64,000 nt of DNA from Pseudomonadota bacterium. Lineage in GTDB: Bacteria; Pseudomonadota; Alphaproteobacteria; Acetobacterales; Acetobacteraceae. This document shows positions 55,029 through 63,269 of this stretch, piece by piece. Position numbers and translations under genes: made by a program. Under the pieces are notes generated by a model. It was not told the DNA's origin and did not search any database. It worked only from the letters and a program-made list of their open reading frames with translations. Location of the stretch: contig JAJZVV010000009.1 in assembly GCA_021845595.1 (NCBI GenBank), positions 1 to 64,000 of the forward strand, given 5' to 3'. The number at the start of each line of letters is the position of its first letter. Position 1 is the stretch's first letter.

Positions 55029-55765
55029 GCGGGGCCGGCGGCGCCGGGCGGGGACGGTGCGATGCGCCCGTCCACCAGCCGCAAGATCCGCCCGCAGCGC
55101 GCGGCCAGGCGCGGATCATGGGTGATCAGCAGCAGCGTCGTGGCGTGGCGCGCGCGCAGTGCGAACAGCAGGTCCATCACCGTCTCTCCGGTGGTCTGGT
55201 CGAGATTGCCGGTGGGCTCGTCGGCGAGCAGCACCGCCGGGGCGGGGGCGAAGGCGCGGGCGAGGGCGACGCGCTGCTGCTCGCCACCGGAGAGCTGGCC
55301 GGGCAGATGGGTGAGCCGGTGCGCCAGCCCGACGGCGGCCAGCGCCGCCCGCGCCCGCGCCGCCGCGTCCCGCGCGCCGGCCAGTTCCAGCGGCACGGCG
55401 ACGTTCTCCAGCGCGGTCATGGTCGGGATCAGGTGGAAGGCCTGGAAGACGATGCCGATGCGCTCGCGCCGCAGCCGCGCCAGCCCGTCCTCGTCGAGCG
55501 CGGTCACCTCCGCGCCGGCCAGGCGCACGGTGCCGGCGGTGGCGCGCTCCAGCCCGGCCAGCACCATCAGCAGGCTGGTCTTGCCCGATCCGGACGGCCC
55601 GACGAGGCCCACCGCCTCACCCCGCGCCAGGCGGAGATCGACGCCGCGCAGGATGTTGACCGGCCCGGCGCTAGACGGCAGGGTCAGCCGCAGATCGCGG
55701 ATTTCGAGGAAGGGCGCAGCGTCGGCCTGCTCCGGCGTCGCCGCGGACGAGGTGATGGCGTCCAT
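55025..55765 (-). CDS. ABC exporter ATPase, YbbA-like
   Basis: This 246-residue MacB/LolD-type ATPase has Walker A VGPSGSGKTSLLMVLAG, signature LSGGEQQRVALARAF and Walker B LLADEPTGNLDQTTG. ATG at 55763-55765 is chosen over a longer frame that would read deep into the divergent esterase gene. The two divergent starts overlap by 11 bases. It works with the YbbP-like permease. Confidence 0.92.
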   Translation of the reverse strand: MDAITSSAATPEQADAAPFLEIRDLRLTLPSSAGPVNILRGVDLRLARGEAVGLVGPSGSGKTSLLMVLAGLERATAGTVRLAGAEVTALDEDGLARLRRERIGIVFQAFHLIPTMTALENVAVPLELAGARDAAARARAALAAVGLAHRLTHLPGQLSGGEQQRVALARAFAPAPAVLLADEPTGNLDQTTGETVMDLLFALRARHATTLLLITHDPRLAARCGRILRLVDGRIAPSPPGAAGPA

Positions 55766-56444
55766 CGGACAGAAATATGGCCTTTGGCCGAGCCGACGCA
55801 ACGTCGTCCTCGGAATGGCGCTGCCGGCGCTGCTCGCCGCCCGGCGTGCGTGTGGCGCCCCGATGGCCACCCCGACGCCTCCCCCGCTCAAGCTGCTGGC
55901 ACTCGGCGACTCGCTCACCGCCGGCTACGGGCTGGCGCACGCCGAGGGGTTCGTGGCCCAGCTCCAGGCGGCGCTGCGTGCGCACGGGGCGACGGCGGTG
56001 GTGCTGGACGGCGGCGTCTCCGGCGATACCTCCGCCGGCGGGCGGGCGCGGCTCGGCTGGGCGCTGGCCGACGCGCCGGCGGCGGCGATCGTCGAGCTCG
56101 GCGCCAACGACGGGCTGCGCGGCATCGACCCGGCGGCGACCGAGGCCAATCTCGCCGCCATCCTCGATGCGCTCGCCGCGCGCCACATTCCCGCCCTGCT
56201 CTGCGGCATGTATGCGCCGCCCAATCTCGGCGCGGACTACGCCGCCGCGTTCCGTGCCGTGTTCGACCGGCTGGCCCGCCGCCCGGGCCTGCTCTACGAC
56301 CCGTTCTTTCTCGCCGGGGTGGCGGGTGATCCGGCACTCAACCAGGCGGACGGGATCCACCCCACGGCGCGCGGCGTGGCGATCATCGTCGCGCGGCTGC
56401 TGCCGCTGGTGGAACGGCTGATCAGCGAGGCAAGCAGTCCATGA
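55755..56444 (+). CDS. tesA: TesA-like GDSL arylesterase/lysophospholipase
   Basis: This 229-residue SGNH hydrolase has block I ALGDSLTAGYGL, block III GANDGLRGID and block V DGIHPT, giving the Ser-Asp-His triad. With the start at 55755 the N-terminus reads PSRRNVVLGMALPALLA, a twin-arginine-like export signal; ATG at 55815 would remove it. Divergent from ybbA, as in E. coli. Periplasmic thioesterase/protease I family. Confidence 0.9.
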   Translation: MASIGQKYGLWPSRRNVVLGMALPALLAARRACGAPMATPTPPPLKLLALGDSLTAGYGLAHAEGFVAQLQAALRAHGATAVVLDGGVSGDTSAGGRARLGWALADAPAAAIVELGANDGLRGIDPAATEANLAAILDALAARHIPALLCGMYAPPNLGADYAAAFRAVFDRLARRPGLLYDPFFLAGVAGDPALNQADGIHPTARGVAIIVARLLPLVERLISEASSP

Positions 56445-56977
56445 GACTCTTCGTCGGCCTGGAACTGCCCGCGGAGGTCAAGCAGCGCCTGGCGATGCTG
56501 GCGCGCGCCGGCCTGCCGGGGGCGCGATGGGTGGCGCCGGAGAACTACCACGTCACGCTGCGGTTCATCGGCGAAACCCCGGCGCACCGGGCCGAGGAGA
56601 TCGATCTCGGCCTGGCCGCGCTCACCGCGCGGCGGTTTCCCCTCGCCATCGGCGGCATCGGCACCTTCGCCAAAGGCGGCCGTCCGACCTCGGTCTGGGT
56701 CGGGGTCGAGCGCAACGAGGCGCTGGAGCGGCTGCAGGCGAAGGTGGAAACGGCGCTGCAACGCATCGGCCTGGAGCCGGAGCGGCGCCGGTTCTCACCC
56801 CATATCACCCTCGCCCGGCTGGACAATCCGGTCGAGCAGCGTCTTGCCGCCTTCGTCCAGGCTAACAATCTGTTCCGCATCGAGGCGGTGCCGGTGGGGC
56901 ATTTCACCCTGTTCAGCTCGCAGCCCGGCAAGGAGCAGCCGCTCTACACGCCGGAAGTGGAATACGCGCTCGCCTGA
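56441..56977 (+). CDS. thpR: RNA 2',3'-cyclic phosphodiesterase ThpR
   Basis: This 178-residue 2H-family protein has both catalytic motifs, H37VTL and H121ITL. It hydrolyses 2',3'-cyclic phosphates and ligates tRNA halves in vitro. It overlaps the esterase stop as ATGA. No unusual feature. Confidence 0.93.
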   Translation: MRLFVGLELPAEVKQRLAMLARAGLPGARWVAPENYHVTLRFIGETPAHRAEEIDLGLAALTARRFPLAIGGIGTFAKGGRPTSVWVGVERNEALERLQAKVETALQRIGLEPERRRFSPHITLARLDNPVEQRLAAFVQANNLFRIEAVPVGHFTLFSSQPGKEQPLYTPEVEYALA

Positions 56978-56978
56978 G

Positions 56979-57476
56979 ATGACGATGAGGATGCACCCGA
57001 TGCCCCGCATGGCCCTCGCCGCCACCCTGCTCACCCTGCTCGCCGCCGGCCCCGCGCCGCCGGAGGGGAGCGAGGCGCGGATCGAGGCCGGGAAGCTGGT
57101 CATTCTCCATCCCTGGAGCCGCGCGACGGCGGCGGCCGGGGCGCCTGCCGTCGGCTATCTCAGCATCACCAACACCGGCGCGGCGCCGGAACGCCTGCTC
57201 GGCGCGGACTGCGCCATCGCCGGCATGACGATGCTGCACACGACCACGCGCGACGGCGCCGTGGCGCGGATGCGGGCGGTGGACAGCCTGCCGATCCCGC
57301 CCGGCGGCACGCTGACCCTGGCGCCGGGGGGAAGCCACCTGATGCTGATGGACACCACTCAGGCGCTGGCACCCGGCGGCCGGTTCGCCTGCACGCTGCG
57401 GTTCGCGACCCAGGGGCCGGTGGCGGTGGAGTTCGCGGTGCAGCCGGCCGGCGCGGGGCCGAAGGCGCCGATGTAG
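56979..57476 (+). CDS. Periplasmic copper chaperone PCu(A)C
   Basis: A 165-residue protein with a short signal (about 1-25) and the DUF461/PCu(A)C fold. The copper motif is recognisable as MTMLHTTTRDG, MRAVDSLPIPPGGTLTLAPG and HLMLM: His and Met ligands are present. It delivers copper to cytochrome oxidase. Several in-frame ATGs follow the first (56979, 56985, 56991, 56999 region), so the exact start is uncertain. Confidence 0.88.
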   Translation: MTMRMHPMPRMALAATLLTLLAAGPAPPEGSEARIEAGKLVILHPWSRATAAAGAPAVGYLSITNTGAAPERLLGADCAIAGMTMLHTTTRDGAVARMRAVDSLPIPPGGTLTLAPGGSHLMLMDTTQALAPGGRFACTLRFATQGPVAVEFAVQPAGAGPKAPM

Positions 57477-57495
57477 CGGCCGGTCGGCGGGCGGG

Positions 57496-58137
57496 ATGCG
57501 CCCTGCGGCCCCCGACACCATCCGCGCGCTGGAACGCGCCGGCGCCGAGGCGCGCGCCTGCACGCGCTGCGCGGCGACGCTGCCGCTCGGCCCCCGGCCG
57601 GTCTTCCAGCTCGGCGCCGGGGCGCGGCTGCTGATCACCAGCCAGGCGCCGGGCACGCACGCGCATGCGACCGCGACGCCGTTCAACGACGCCTCCGGCG
57701 AGCGGCTGCGCGGCTGGCTCGGGCTGACGCGGGCGCAGTTCTACGATCCTGCGCGCGTCGCCATCGTGCCGATCGGGCTGTGCTATCCGGGCCGGCTGCC
57801 CCGCGGCGGCGACGCGCCGCCTGCCCCCGGGTGCGCGGCGCTGTGGCATCCGCGCCTGCTGCCGCTGCTGACCGAGGTGCGCCTGACGCTGCTGGTCGGC
57901 GGCTATGCGCAGGATTTCGTCCTGGGCAAGGGGCGGATGGCGGAGCGGGTGCGCGACTACGCCGCTTTCCTGCCGCGCCATTTCCCGCTGCCGCACCCCT
58001 CCTGGCGCACCACCGCGTGGGAGCGCCGCAATCCTTGGTTCGCCGCCGAGCTGGTGCCCGCACTGCGCCACGCCGTCGCCGCCGCGCTCGATCCCGGATG
58101 CGGCCCCGAAGCCGGCTGCTGGCGGTGTGGCGCCTGA
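57496..58137 (+). CDS. Uracil-DNA-glycosylase-superfamily protein
   Basis: This 213-residue protein of the small UDG-like family starts with ACTRCAATLPLGPRPVFQLG, has LLITSQAPGTHAHATATPF (equivalent of the catalytic loop), GLCYPGRL and a C-terminal LPHPSWR segment with the conserved His. It lacks the full four-Cys Fe-S set of family 4 enzymes, so activity on uracil is unproven. Confidence 0.8.
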   Translation: MRPAAPDTIRALERAGAEARACTRCAATLPLGPRPVFQLGAGARLLITSQAPGTHAHATATPFNDASGERLRGWLGLTRAQFYDPARVAIVPIGLCYPGRLPRGGDAPPAPGCAALWHPRLLPLLTEVRLTLLVGGYAQDFVLGKGRMAERVRDYAAFLPRHFPLPHPSWRTTAWERRNPWFAAELVPALRHAVAAALDPGCGPEAGCWRCGA

Positions 58138-58219
58138 GGCGGCCGGCTATGCGCCGCGCGCAGGGTCCGGCGCCGGCGCCGGGGCTGTTTGCTGCGCTGC
58201 GGCATGATAAGACCCGGCC

Positions 58220-59611
58220 ATGATGCAGCACTTTGTCCCAATCTGTGCGGCGGTAGCGATAGTCGCCGCCGCGGCGTGCCCGGCGGCGCGGGCCGACGAC
58301 GGCAGCCCCGCCGCGCCGCCGGGTTCGATCTGGGAGCAGACCTCGCTGTTCGGCGATCTCGGCGGCGTGCGCCCGGCGCTCGCCGGGGTCGGGATTTCCG
58401 TGGGCCTGCAGGAGACCAGCGAGGGGCTCGGCAACCTCACCGGCGGCAGCCGCCGGGCGCTCGACTATGAGGGCGTGACGGAGATGAGCGTCGGCATCGA
58501 CACCGGCCCGGCGTTCGGCTGGCGCGGCGGCACGTTCAATATCAGCGCGCTGCAGATCCACGGCCGCAACCTCAGCGCCGACGCCCTCGGCGTGCTCGAC
58601 CTCGCCAGCGGCATCGAGGCGGAGCGGGCGACACGGCTATGGGAGCTGTGGTTCCAGCAGACCCTGTTCGACGGCGCCGCGGACGTGAAGATCGGGGCGC
58701 AGAGCCTCGATCAGGAGTTCATGGTCAGCCAGTACGGCGGCCTCTTCATCAATGGCATGTTCGGCTGGCCGTCGCTGCCGTCCTACGACCTCTATGGCGG
58801 CGGCCCGGCCTACCCGCTCGCCTCCCCCGGCGTGCGGGTGCGGCTGCATCCGACCCAGTCCCTCACGCTGCTCGCCGGCGCGTTTGCCGACAATCCGTCC
58901 GGGGCCGGCTTCTTCGCCAACGCGCAGCGGCTCGATCCTTCGGGGACCAGTTTCAGCCTCGCCGGCGGCGTGCTGTGGATCGCGGAACTGCAGTACACGC
59001 GCGGCGGCGGCACGGATGAGCACGCGCCCCTGCCGGCGGCCTACCGCGTGGGGCTGTGGTACGACAGCGGCGCGTTCCCCAGCCGCGAGTACGACAACCA
59101 GGGGATTCCCCTGGCCAGCCCGGCCAGCACCGGCGTGCGCCAGATGCGCCGCGGCGATGCCAGCGCCTACGCCGTGGTCGATCAGACGGTCTGGAAGCCC
59201 GAGCCGGCGAGCCCGCAGGCGCTCGGCGTGTTCGCCCGCGCCTTCGGCGCGCCGAACGATCGCAACCTGATCGATTTCGCCGCCAATGCCGGCCTCGTCA
59301 TGCGCGCGCCGCTGGCCGCGCGGGAAAACGACAGTGTCGGGATCGGCCTCGGCTACACCCAGGTCGGCGCCGCCGTCGGCGCCCACGACCGGCAGCTGGC
59401 GCTGTTCGGCGCCAACCCCGGCTATCCGGTGCGCACCGCCGAGACCTATGCCGAGCTGACCTACCAGTTCCAGCTGACGCCGTGGTGGCAGCTTCAGCCG
59501 GACTTTCAATACGTGTTCAACCCCGGCGCCGGCGTGCCCAACCCCCGCAACCCCGGCAAGCGCCTCGGCGACGAGGCGATCCTCGGGCTGCGGACGGTGG
59601 TGGCGTTCTAG
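58220..59611 (+). CDS. OprB-family carbohydrate-selective porin
   Basis: This 463-residue outer-membrane protein has a signal (about 1-26) and the OprB pattern: WEQTSLFGDLGGVRPALAGV, VKIGAQSLDQEFMVSQYGG, then ETYAELTYQFQLTPWWQLQ and a C-terminal Phe (RTVVAF). It admits sugars or related solutes. It stands alone. Downstream DNA changes character. Confidence 0.92.
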   Translation: MMQHFVPICAAVAIVAAAACPAARADDGSPAAPPGSIWEQTSLFGDLGGVRPALAGVGISVGLQETSEGLGNLTGGSRRALDYEGVTEMSVGIDTGPAFGWRGGTFNISALQIHGRNLSADALGVLDLASGIEAERATRLWELWFQQTLFDGAADVKIGAQSLDQEFMVSQYGGLFINGMFGWPSLPSYDLYGGGPAYPLASPGVRVRLHPTQSLTLLAGAFADNPSGAGFFANAQRLDPSGTSFSLAGGVLWIAELQYTRGGGTDEHAPLPAAYRVGLWYDSGAFPSREYDNQGIPLASPASTGVRQMRRGDASAYAVVDQTVWKPEPASPQALGVFARAFGAPNDRNLIDFAANAGLVMRAPLAARENDSVGIGLGYTQVGAAVGAHDRQLALFGANPGYPVRTAETYAELTYQFQLTPWWQLQPDFQYVFNPGAGVPNPRNPGKRLGDEAILGLRTVVAF

Positions 59612-59942
59612 TGGATAAAATCAGACGAAAGGGTCCGCTCAGTCTGGCAGGTTCCCGCCAGTCTGGCCGGGGGAAGCGGGCACCAAACGTTAGATTCTCT
59701 CCGCTAGATCGGCGCAGGAATCCCAGAATGGACTTTTCCGTCGGGGCTATCCAATAGGATATTGGAAGAAACTAAATGGATCGGCATTCTGCGTTGCGCT
59801 CATGAGCTTGACTCCCCGGTATTATTTTTGGCTGTCGGAACAAATCGGAAAATTCGATATGCTGTTAAAAATAAAAGTACTGGGTATGCCATTATAAACC
59901 AATAATAACCCGTTATGAGAAAACACTCTCTCATATCTAAAA
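59612..59942. other. AT-rich intergenic stretch after the porin gene
   Basis: Composition drops sharply from about 59760 (long A/T runs around 59810-59940). A short minus-strand frame at 59800-59991 encodes 63 residues with a hydrophobic segment, overlapping the next gene's 3' end in another frame; I do not call it. A small CTGGC...GCCAG hairpin lies near 59655-59675. Confidence 0.4.
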
Positions 59943-60479
59943 TTAATAAGTGACTGGATTCAAAGAAATACCAAAACCTGCGATGATCCATAAAATGGAC
60001 AAAGAGCTTATTATTATTGATTTTAGCAACATTTTGGTATCTGATTGATTATATACAAGCACAAATGAGGCGCTCATATCGAGATTCAAATAGCTAAGTT
60101 GTTTCTTATCTCGTGATGAAATCAAAATAACTACAATTGACAATAAAATAATACTCAGTGGAATCGTAAGAGTTGTTTTCGTTATCGCATATATATAAGC
60201 AACAACATGACCAGAAATATCGGCGGACGCGCAATGATCCTGAACATAGCGCGAAATATGACGTGGCAGCAGGGGCATCGTCAGGGAATTGATCCACCGG
60301 ACGGAGCACGCCGCTCCCTGCACGCGCTCAGGGTCGACATGCTGAAGATGCACCAAAGTCAGATCCGAGAGCCCGAATCCGACCGGCTGCCCGAGCACAA
60401 TCAGGTTCTTGATCCGATGCAGCCATCTGGCATGCTCTTCGACCGCTCCCCAAGCGCGCACCCCGCGTAGAAGGCCCAT
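59943..60479 (-). CDS. Unrecognised AT-rich membrane protein after hlyD remnant
   Basis: A 178-residue frame whose ATG is two bases after the hlyD stop with GAGGGAGAG upstream. The first half is GC-rich with no motif; the second half, encoded by strikingly AT-rich DNA, has two hydrophobic helices (about 97-118 and 152-173) separated by a polar loop. The composition break inside the frame suggests a chimera or foreign insertion. I cannot name a family, and the frame may be a degenerate gene. Confidence 0.4.
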   Translation of the reverse strand: MGLLRGVRAWGAVEEHARWLHRIKNLIVLGQPVGFGLSDLTLVHLQHVDPERVQGAACSVRWINSLTMPLLPRHISRYVQDHCASADISGHVVAYIYAITKTTLTIPLSIILLSIVVILISSRDKKQLSYLNLDMSASFVLVYNQSDTKMLLKSIIISSLSILWIIAGFGISLNPVTY

Positions 60480-60481
60480 CC

Positions 60482-60886
60482 CTATCTCTCCCTCATCCCC
60501 TCATGCGCATAGCGCTGCAACGGCGAGAGCAGATAGCTGATCACCCTTCGCCGCCCGGTCCTGATCTCGGCGGGGGCCTCCATGCCCGGCTCCAGCTTCC
60601 GCTTGTGCCCGTCGACATCGAGGCTAGCGCGGTCGAGCGCGATGCGCGACGTAGCCGCTCGCTGCCGCAGCCGCTCCGCCGGTGTCACCACCCCGCCGAC
60701 GGTGTGGATGGTCAGTTGCTGCACCGTGCCGTCGATCGGCGCCGTCAGCACCGTCTGCCCGGGCTTGTGCGCCGCCGCGGCCCGTTGCTGCTCGAACTGG
60801 CGCGCCAGGCCCTGCTGCGCCAATGCGGCCAGTTTCGCCATCTGCTCCGCGCGGCGGCGGATGAGCGCGCCTTGCCGGCGCGCCCG
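60482..60886 (-). pseudogene. hlyD-type membrane fusion protein, truncated and internally deleted
   Basis: In frame after the tonB TAA, the translated QGALIRRRAEQMAKLAAL leads into LTAPIDGTVQQLTIHTVGGV, the lipoyl region of type I secretion HlyD proteins, then jumps to LEPGMEAPAEIRTGRRRVIS and YLLSPLQRYAHEGMRER, the normal C-terminus. The usual N-terminal anchor, first coiled-coil half and the beta-barrel middle (about 80-100 residues) are absent. A start ATG at 60841 exists, but a working adaptor is unlikely. Confidence 0.75.
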
Positions 60887-61735
60887 TTACTGCGTCGCCA
60901 GGTGAACGGTCAGGTTGAAGGTTTTCGCCGCGTGGCCGAGCTCGTCGGGGAAGGCGGCGAACTGGCTGGCCCGCACCGCGGCGAGCGCGGCGCGGTCGAT
61001 CGGCGCGGCGCCGCTGGTGGCGACCACGGTCGCCTGCTCCAGCGCGCCGTCCGGTGAGAGGCGGATGGCGACGATGGTATCGCCGCTCAGATGCATCATC
61101 CGCACTTCCATCGGCACGACCAGCGCCCCCTGCACGCGCGCGCGCAGCTCCGCCAGGTAGCGCTGCAGCGCGGTGGCGGCTTGGGCGGGGCTCGTCGCCG
61201 GCCGGGGCGGCGGCGGGGGCCGTGGATCGTCGATCGGCGGCGGCGGCGTGTTGGTCTGCACCTGCTGCACCGGCGGCGGCGGCTTGCGCGGGGTGCGCTT
61301 GGGCTTGACCGGCGTCGGCTTGGGCGGCGGCGGCGGCGGCTCCTCGACCACCGGCGCCGGCTGCGGCGGGGGGGGTGGCGGCGGGGGCTCCGGCGGTGGG
61401 GGAGGCGGCGGCGGCTCGGGCGGCGGCGGTTGCGGCGGCGGTGGCTCCGGCGGCGGGGGCGGCGGCGGTTCCTCCTTCGGCGGCTCGACCGGCTTCGGCG
61501 GCGGCGGCAGCTCCACCATGTGAACCTGCACCACGGGCTTTTCCGGCGCGTCGGTGGCGGCCTCGAACAGGCTCGGATGGGTGATCAGCCACAGGCCGAC
61601 CGAAACCTCGAGCACGGCGGCGGCAAGCAGCGCCAGCGCGAAGCGGCCATTCCCGCTTTCCCGCGGGAAGATCGCTGGCGCAGCGCTCTCCGGCACCGCC
61701 CGGTCGGCGGCCACGGCGATCTGCTCGGCTGGCAT
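60887..61735 (-). CDS. tonB: TonB energy-transducing protein
   Basis: This 282-residue protein has an N-terminal anchor helix (about 31-55), a very long Pro/Glu/Lys spacer (about 75-170) and a C-terminal TonB domain with YLAELRARVQGALVVPMEVR and SPDGALEQATVVATSGAAPI. It carries energy from ExbBD to outer-membrane receptors. The gene follows exbD by 12 bases. Confidence 0.92.
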   Translation of the reverse strand: MPAEQIAVAADRAVPESAAPAIFPRESGNGRFALALLAAAVLEVSVGLWLITHPSLFEAATDAPEKPVVQVHMVELPPPPKPVEPPKEEPPPPPPPEPPPPQPPPPEPPPPPPPPEPPPPPPPPQPAPVVEEPPPPPPKPTPVKPKRTPRKPPPPVQQVQTNTPPPPIDDPRPPPPPRPATSPAQAATALQRYLAELRARVQGALVVPMEVRMMHLSGDTIVAIRLSPDGALEQATVVATSGAAPIDRAALAAVRASQFAAFPDELGHAAKTFNLTVHLATQ

Positions 61736-61747
61736 GCTGCGCCCGGC

Positions 61748-62155
61748 TCAGCCGCCGACCGGCTGGGTGGCGATGCCGATATCGCTCACGCCGGCCTTGC
61801 GGCAGGCGTCCATGACCCGCACGAAGAACTCGAACGGCACATCCTTCGAAGCCGCGATCGTGACCTGCGTCTTCGCGGTGTCCCCGTCGTTCTGCAGCAT
61901 CGCGATGAAGGCATCGACCGTCATGGTCTCGTTCTTGACGACGATGCTGCCATCGGTGGCGACGTTCACGGTGAATTGCGGGTGCGGCAGATGCTCGGCC
62001 TGGCTCGCCTGCGGCAGCTGCAGCGCCAGCCCGGAATCGGGGATCATCTGCAGCGTGACGATGATGAAGAAGACCAGCAGGAACAGCATCACGTCGATCA
62101 TCGGAATGATCTCGATGCGGCCGCGGCGGTGCTCGAAATAGCGGAGCTTGGACAT
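61748..62155 (-). CDS. exbD: TonB-system proton channel protein ExbD
   Basis: This 135-residue protein has one N-terminal helix with the essential Asp in IPMIDVMLFLLVFFIIVTL and a periplasmic domain. ExbD works with ExbB as proton-driven motor of TonB. It starts one base after the exbB stop. Confidence 0.95.
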   Translation of the reverse strand: MSKLRYFEHRRGRIEIIPMIDVMLFLLVFFIIVTLQMIPDSGLALQLPQASQAEHLPHPQFTVNVATDGSIVVKNETMTVDAFIAMLQNDGDTAKTQVTIAASKDVPFEFFVRVMDACRKAGVSDIGIATQPVGG

Positions 62156-62156
62156 A

Positions 62157-62867
62157 TCAGCGGCGCGCCTCGCGCAGCGGCCGCGCCGCCTCCTCGGTGC
62201 GTGGCGCGGCGGCGGGTGCGCGGGCCCCCAGCGGCACCAGCGGCGCGCCGTCCATGCGGTTGATCAGCATCATCTTCACGGTATCGAGCTGCAGCAGGAT
62301 GGTGCGGATCTGGTTGTTGAACCCGTTGTAGGACAGCAGCCCGACCATGGCGATGAAGATGCCGACCGCGGTGGTGACCAGCGCGTCCGCGACGCCGCCG
62401 GTGATCGCGGTCGGCGGCGCGCCGGGCCGGGCCAGGGCGCCGAATGCGTGGAACATGCCGAGGATGGTGCCGAACAGGCCGAGCAGCGGCGACAGCGTGA
62501 CGATGGTGTCGAGCACCCACAGCCGCCGGTCGAGCGTCGGCGCCGTCAGCATGATCGCCTCGTCGAGCCGGTTGGCGAGCGCCTCGCCATGCGCCTGGCC
62601 ATGATGGCGCGCCGCGGCGTCGATGATCGCCGCTTCCGGCAGCCGCCCGGCGGCGCGGCGCAGCAGTTCGATTTCGCCCGGATGCAGCTCCGCCAGCCGC
62701 GCGAGGCCACGAACCACGCGCGCGCCACCGACGATGCTGCGGCGAAGGAACCAGAACCGGTCCAGCATCACCGCCAGCGCCAGCAGCATCAGGGCGGCGA
62801 GAGCGTAGATCACGCCATCCGAATAGGCGGCGAGGTGGAGGAGATAGTCTGTGTCCATCGTTTGCAT
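62157..62867 (-). CDS. exbB: TonB-system proton channel protein ExbB
   Basis: A 236-residue MotA/TolQ/ExbB protein with three helices, including LSPLLGLFGTILGMFHAFGA and the ITGGVADALVTTAVGIFIAM segment that lines the pore. ATG at 62865-62867 is chosen; a GTG at 62888 and an ATG at 62858 are alternatives. It heads exbB-exbD-tonB. The upstream 400 bases hold the promoter. Confidence 0.92.
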   Translation of the reverse strand: MQTMDTDYLLHLAAYSDGVIYALAALMLLALAVMLDRFWFLRRSIVGGARVVRGLARLAELHPGEIELLRRAAGRLPEAAIIDAAARHHGQAHGEALANRLDEAIMLTAPTLDRRLWVLDTIVTLSPLLGLFGTILGMFHAFGALARPGAPPTAITGGVADALVTTAVGIFIAMVGLLSYNGFNNQIRTILLQLDTVKMMLINRMDGAPLVPLGARAPAAAPRTEEAARPLREARR

Positions 62868-63135
62868 CTTTTCCGTCGTAACCGTCACCGGGCGGGCCGG
62901 GGCCGGCCCCGCGAGCGGGGAAAATCAGTTCCGTGCGCCGAGCCGAACCCTTCCGCGCAATCGCACACAGCCTCAGGTGCGGGCACGGACGACCGCACCC
63001 ACACCAATGTCATGGATCGGGCGACCAAGCGGGCCCCTTCCCCCGAACACGTCACGCCACACACGCCACGTCCGATCGGATCACTCCATCGGATCAGCCC
63101 ATGCTCTGAAACCAGTCAAATCGAAAGCAACGCTG

Positions 63136-63176
63136 CTCCGATCTGCCCGGGCCGAAACGGCTCGATCAGATCGGAG
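63136..63176. promoter_or_regulatory. Nested hairpin between the receptor gene and exbB
   Basis: CTCCGATCTG (63136-63145) and CAGATCGGAG (63167-63176) are a perfect 10-bp inverted repeat; within the loop GCCG-AAA-CGGC (63151-63161) makes a second stem. No T-tract follows on either strand. It may end the receptor transcript or act as an RNA or protein control site for exbBD-tonB. Confidence 0.4.
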
Positions 63177-63202
63177 GTTGCTCTAGACGACCCCGCCCGG
63201 CC

Positions 63203-63235
63203 CGTGTGCGACAGTTCCGTGACGTTACGCACACG
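63203..63235. terminator. Inverted repeat downstream of the TonB-dependent receptor
   Basis: CGTGTGCG (63203-63210) pairs with CGCACACG (63228-63235) across a 17-base loop, about 35 bases after the receptor stop. It may be part of a terminator; no T-tract is present. Confidence 0.3.
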
Positions 63236-63269
63236 CGGCCGGCCGAGATGCACTCAGACGCTGTTGGCC

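Larger units (their letters stand above)
62868..63269. other. Control region between the TonB-dependent receptor and exbB
   Basis: About 400 bases without a gene. It has a 9-bp direct repeat ATCGGATCA (63075-63083 and 63088-63096) and two inverted repeats listed separately. No Fur box (AT-rich GATAATGATAATC type) is visible. Confidence 0.5.

Noticed and set aside
52377-56444. A 1355-codon plus-strand open frame
   Set aside because: Most of it is antisense to the YbbP/YbbA ABC genes, with Arg/Gly/His-rich composition typical of shadows in GC-rich DNA. Only the last 229 codons (the TesA-like esterase) are real.
59800-59991. A 63-residue minus-strand frame with a hydrophobic segment
   Set aside because: It lies in AT-rich DNA where hydrophobic frames arise by chance, overlaps another frame and has no good ribosome site.
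61200-61500. GGC/GCC-rich repeat tract as a separate repeat element
   Set aside because: It is the coding sequence for the Pro/Glu-rich spacer of TonB and needs no separate explanation.
62868-63269. A Fur box controlling exbB or the receptor
   Set aside because: No AT-rich GATAATGATAATC-like sequence is visible; only GC-rich repeats.
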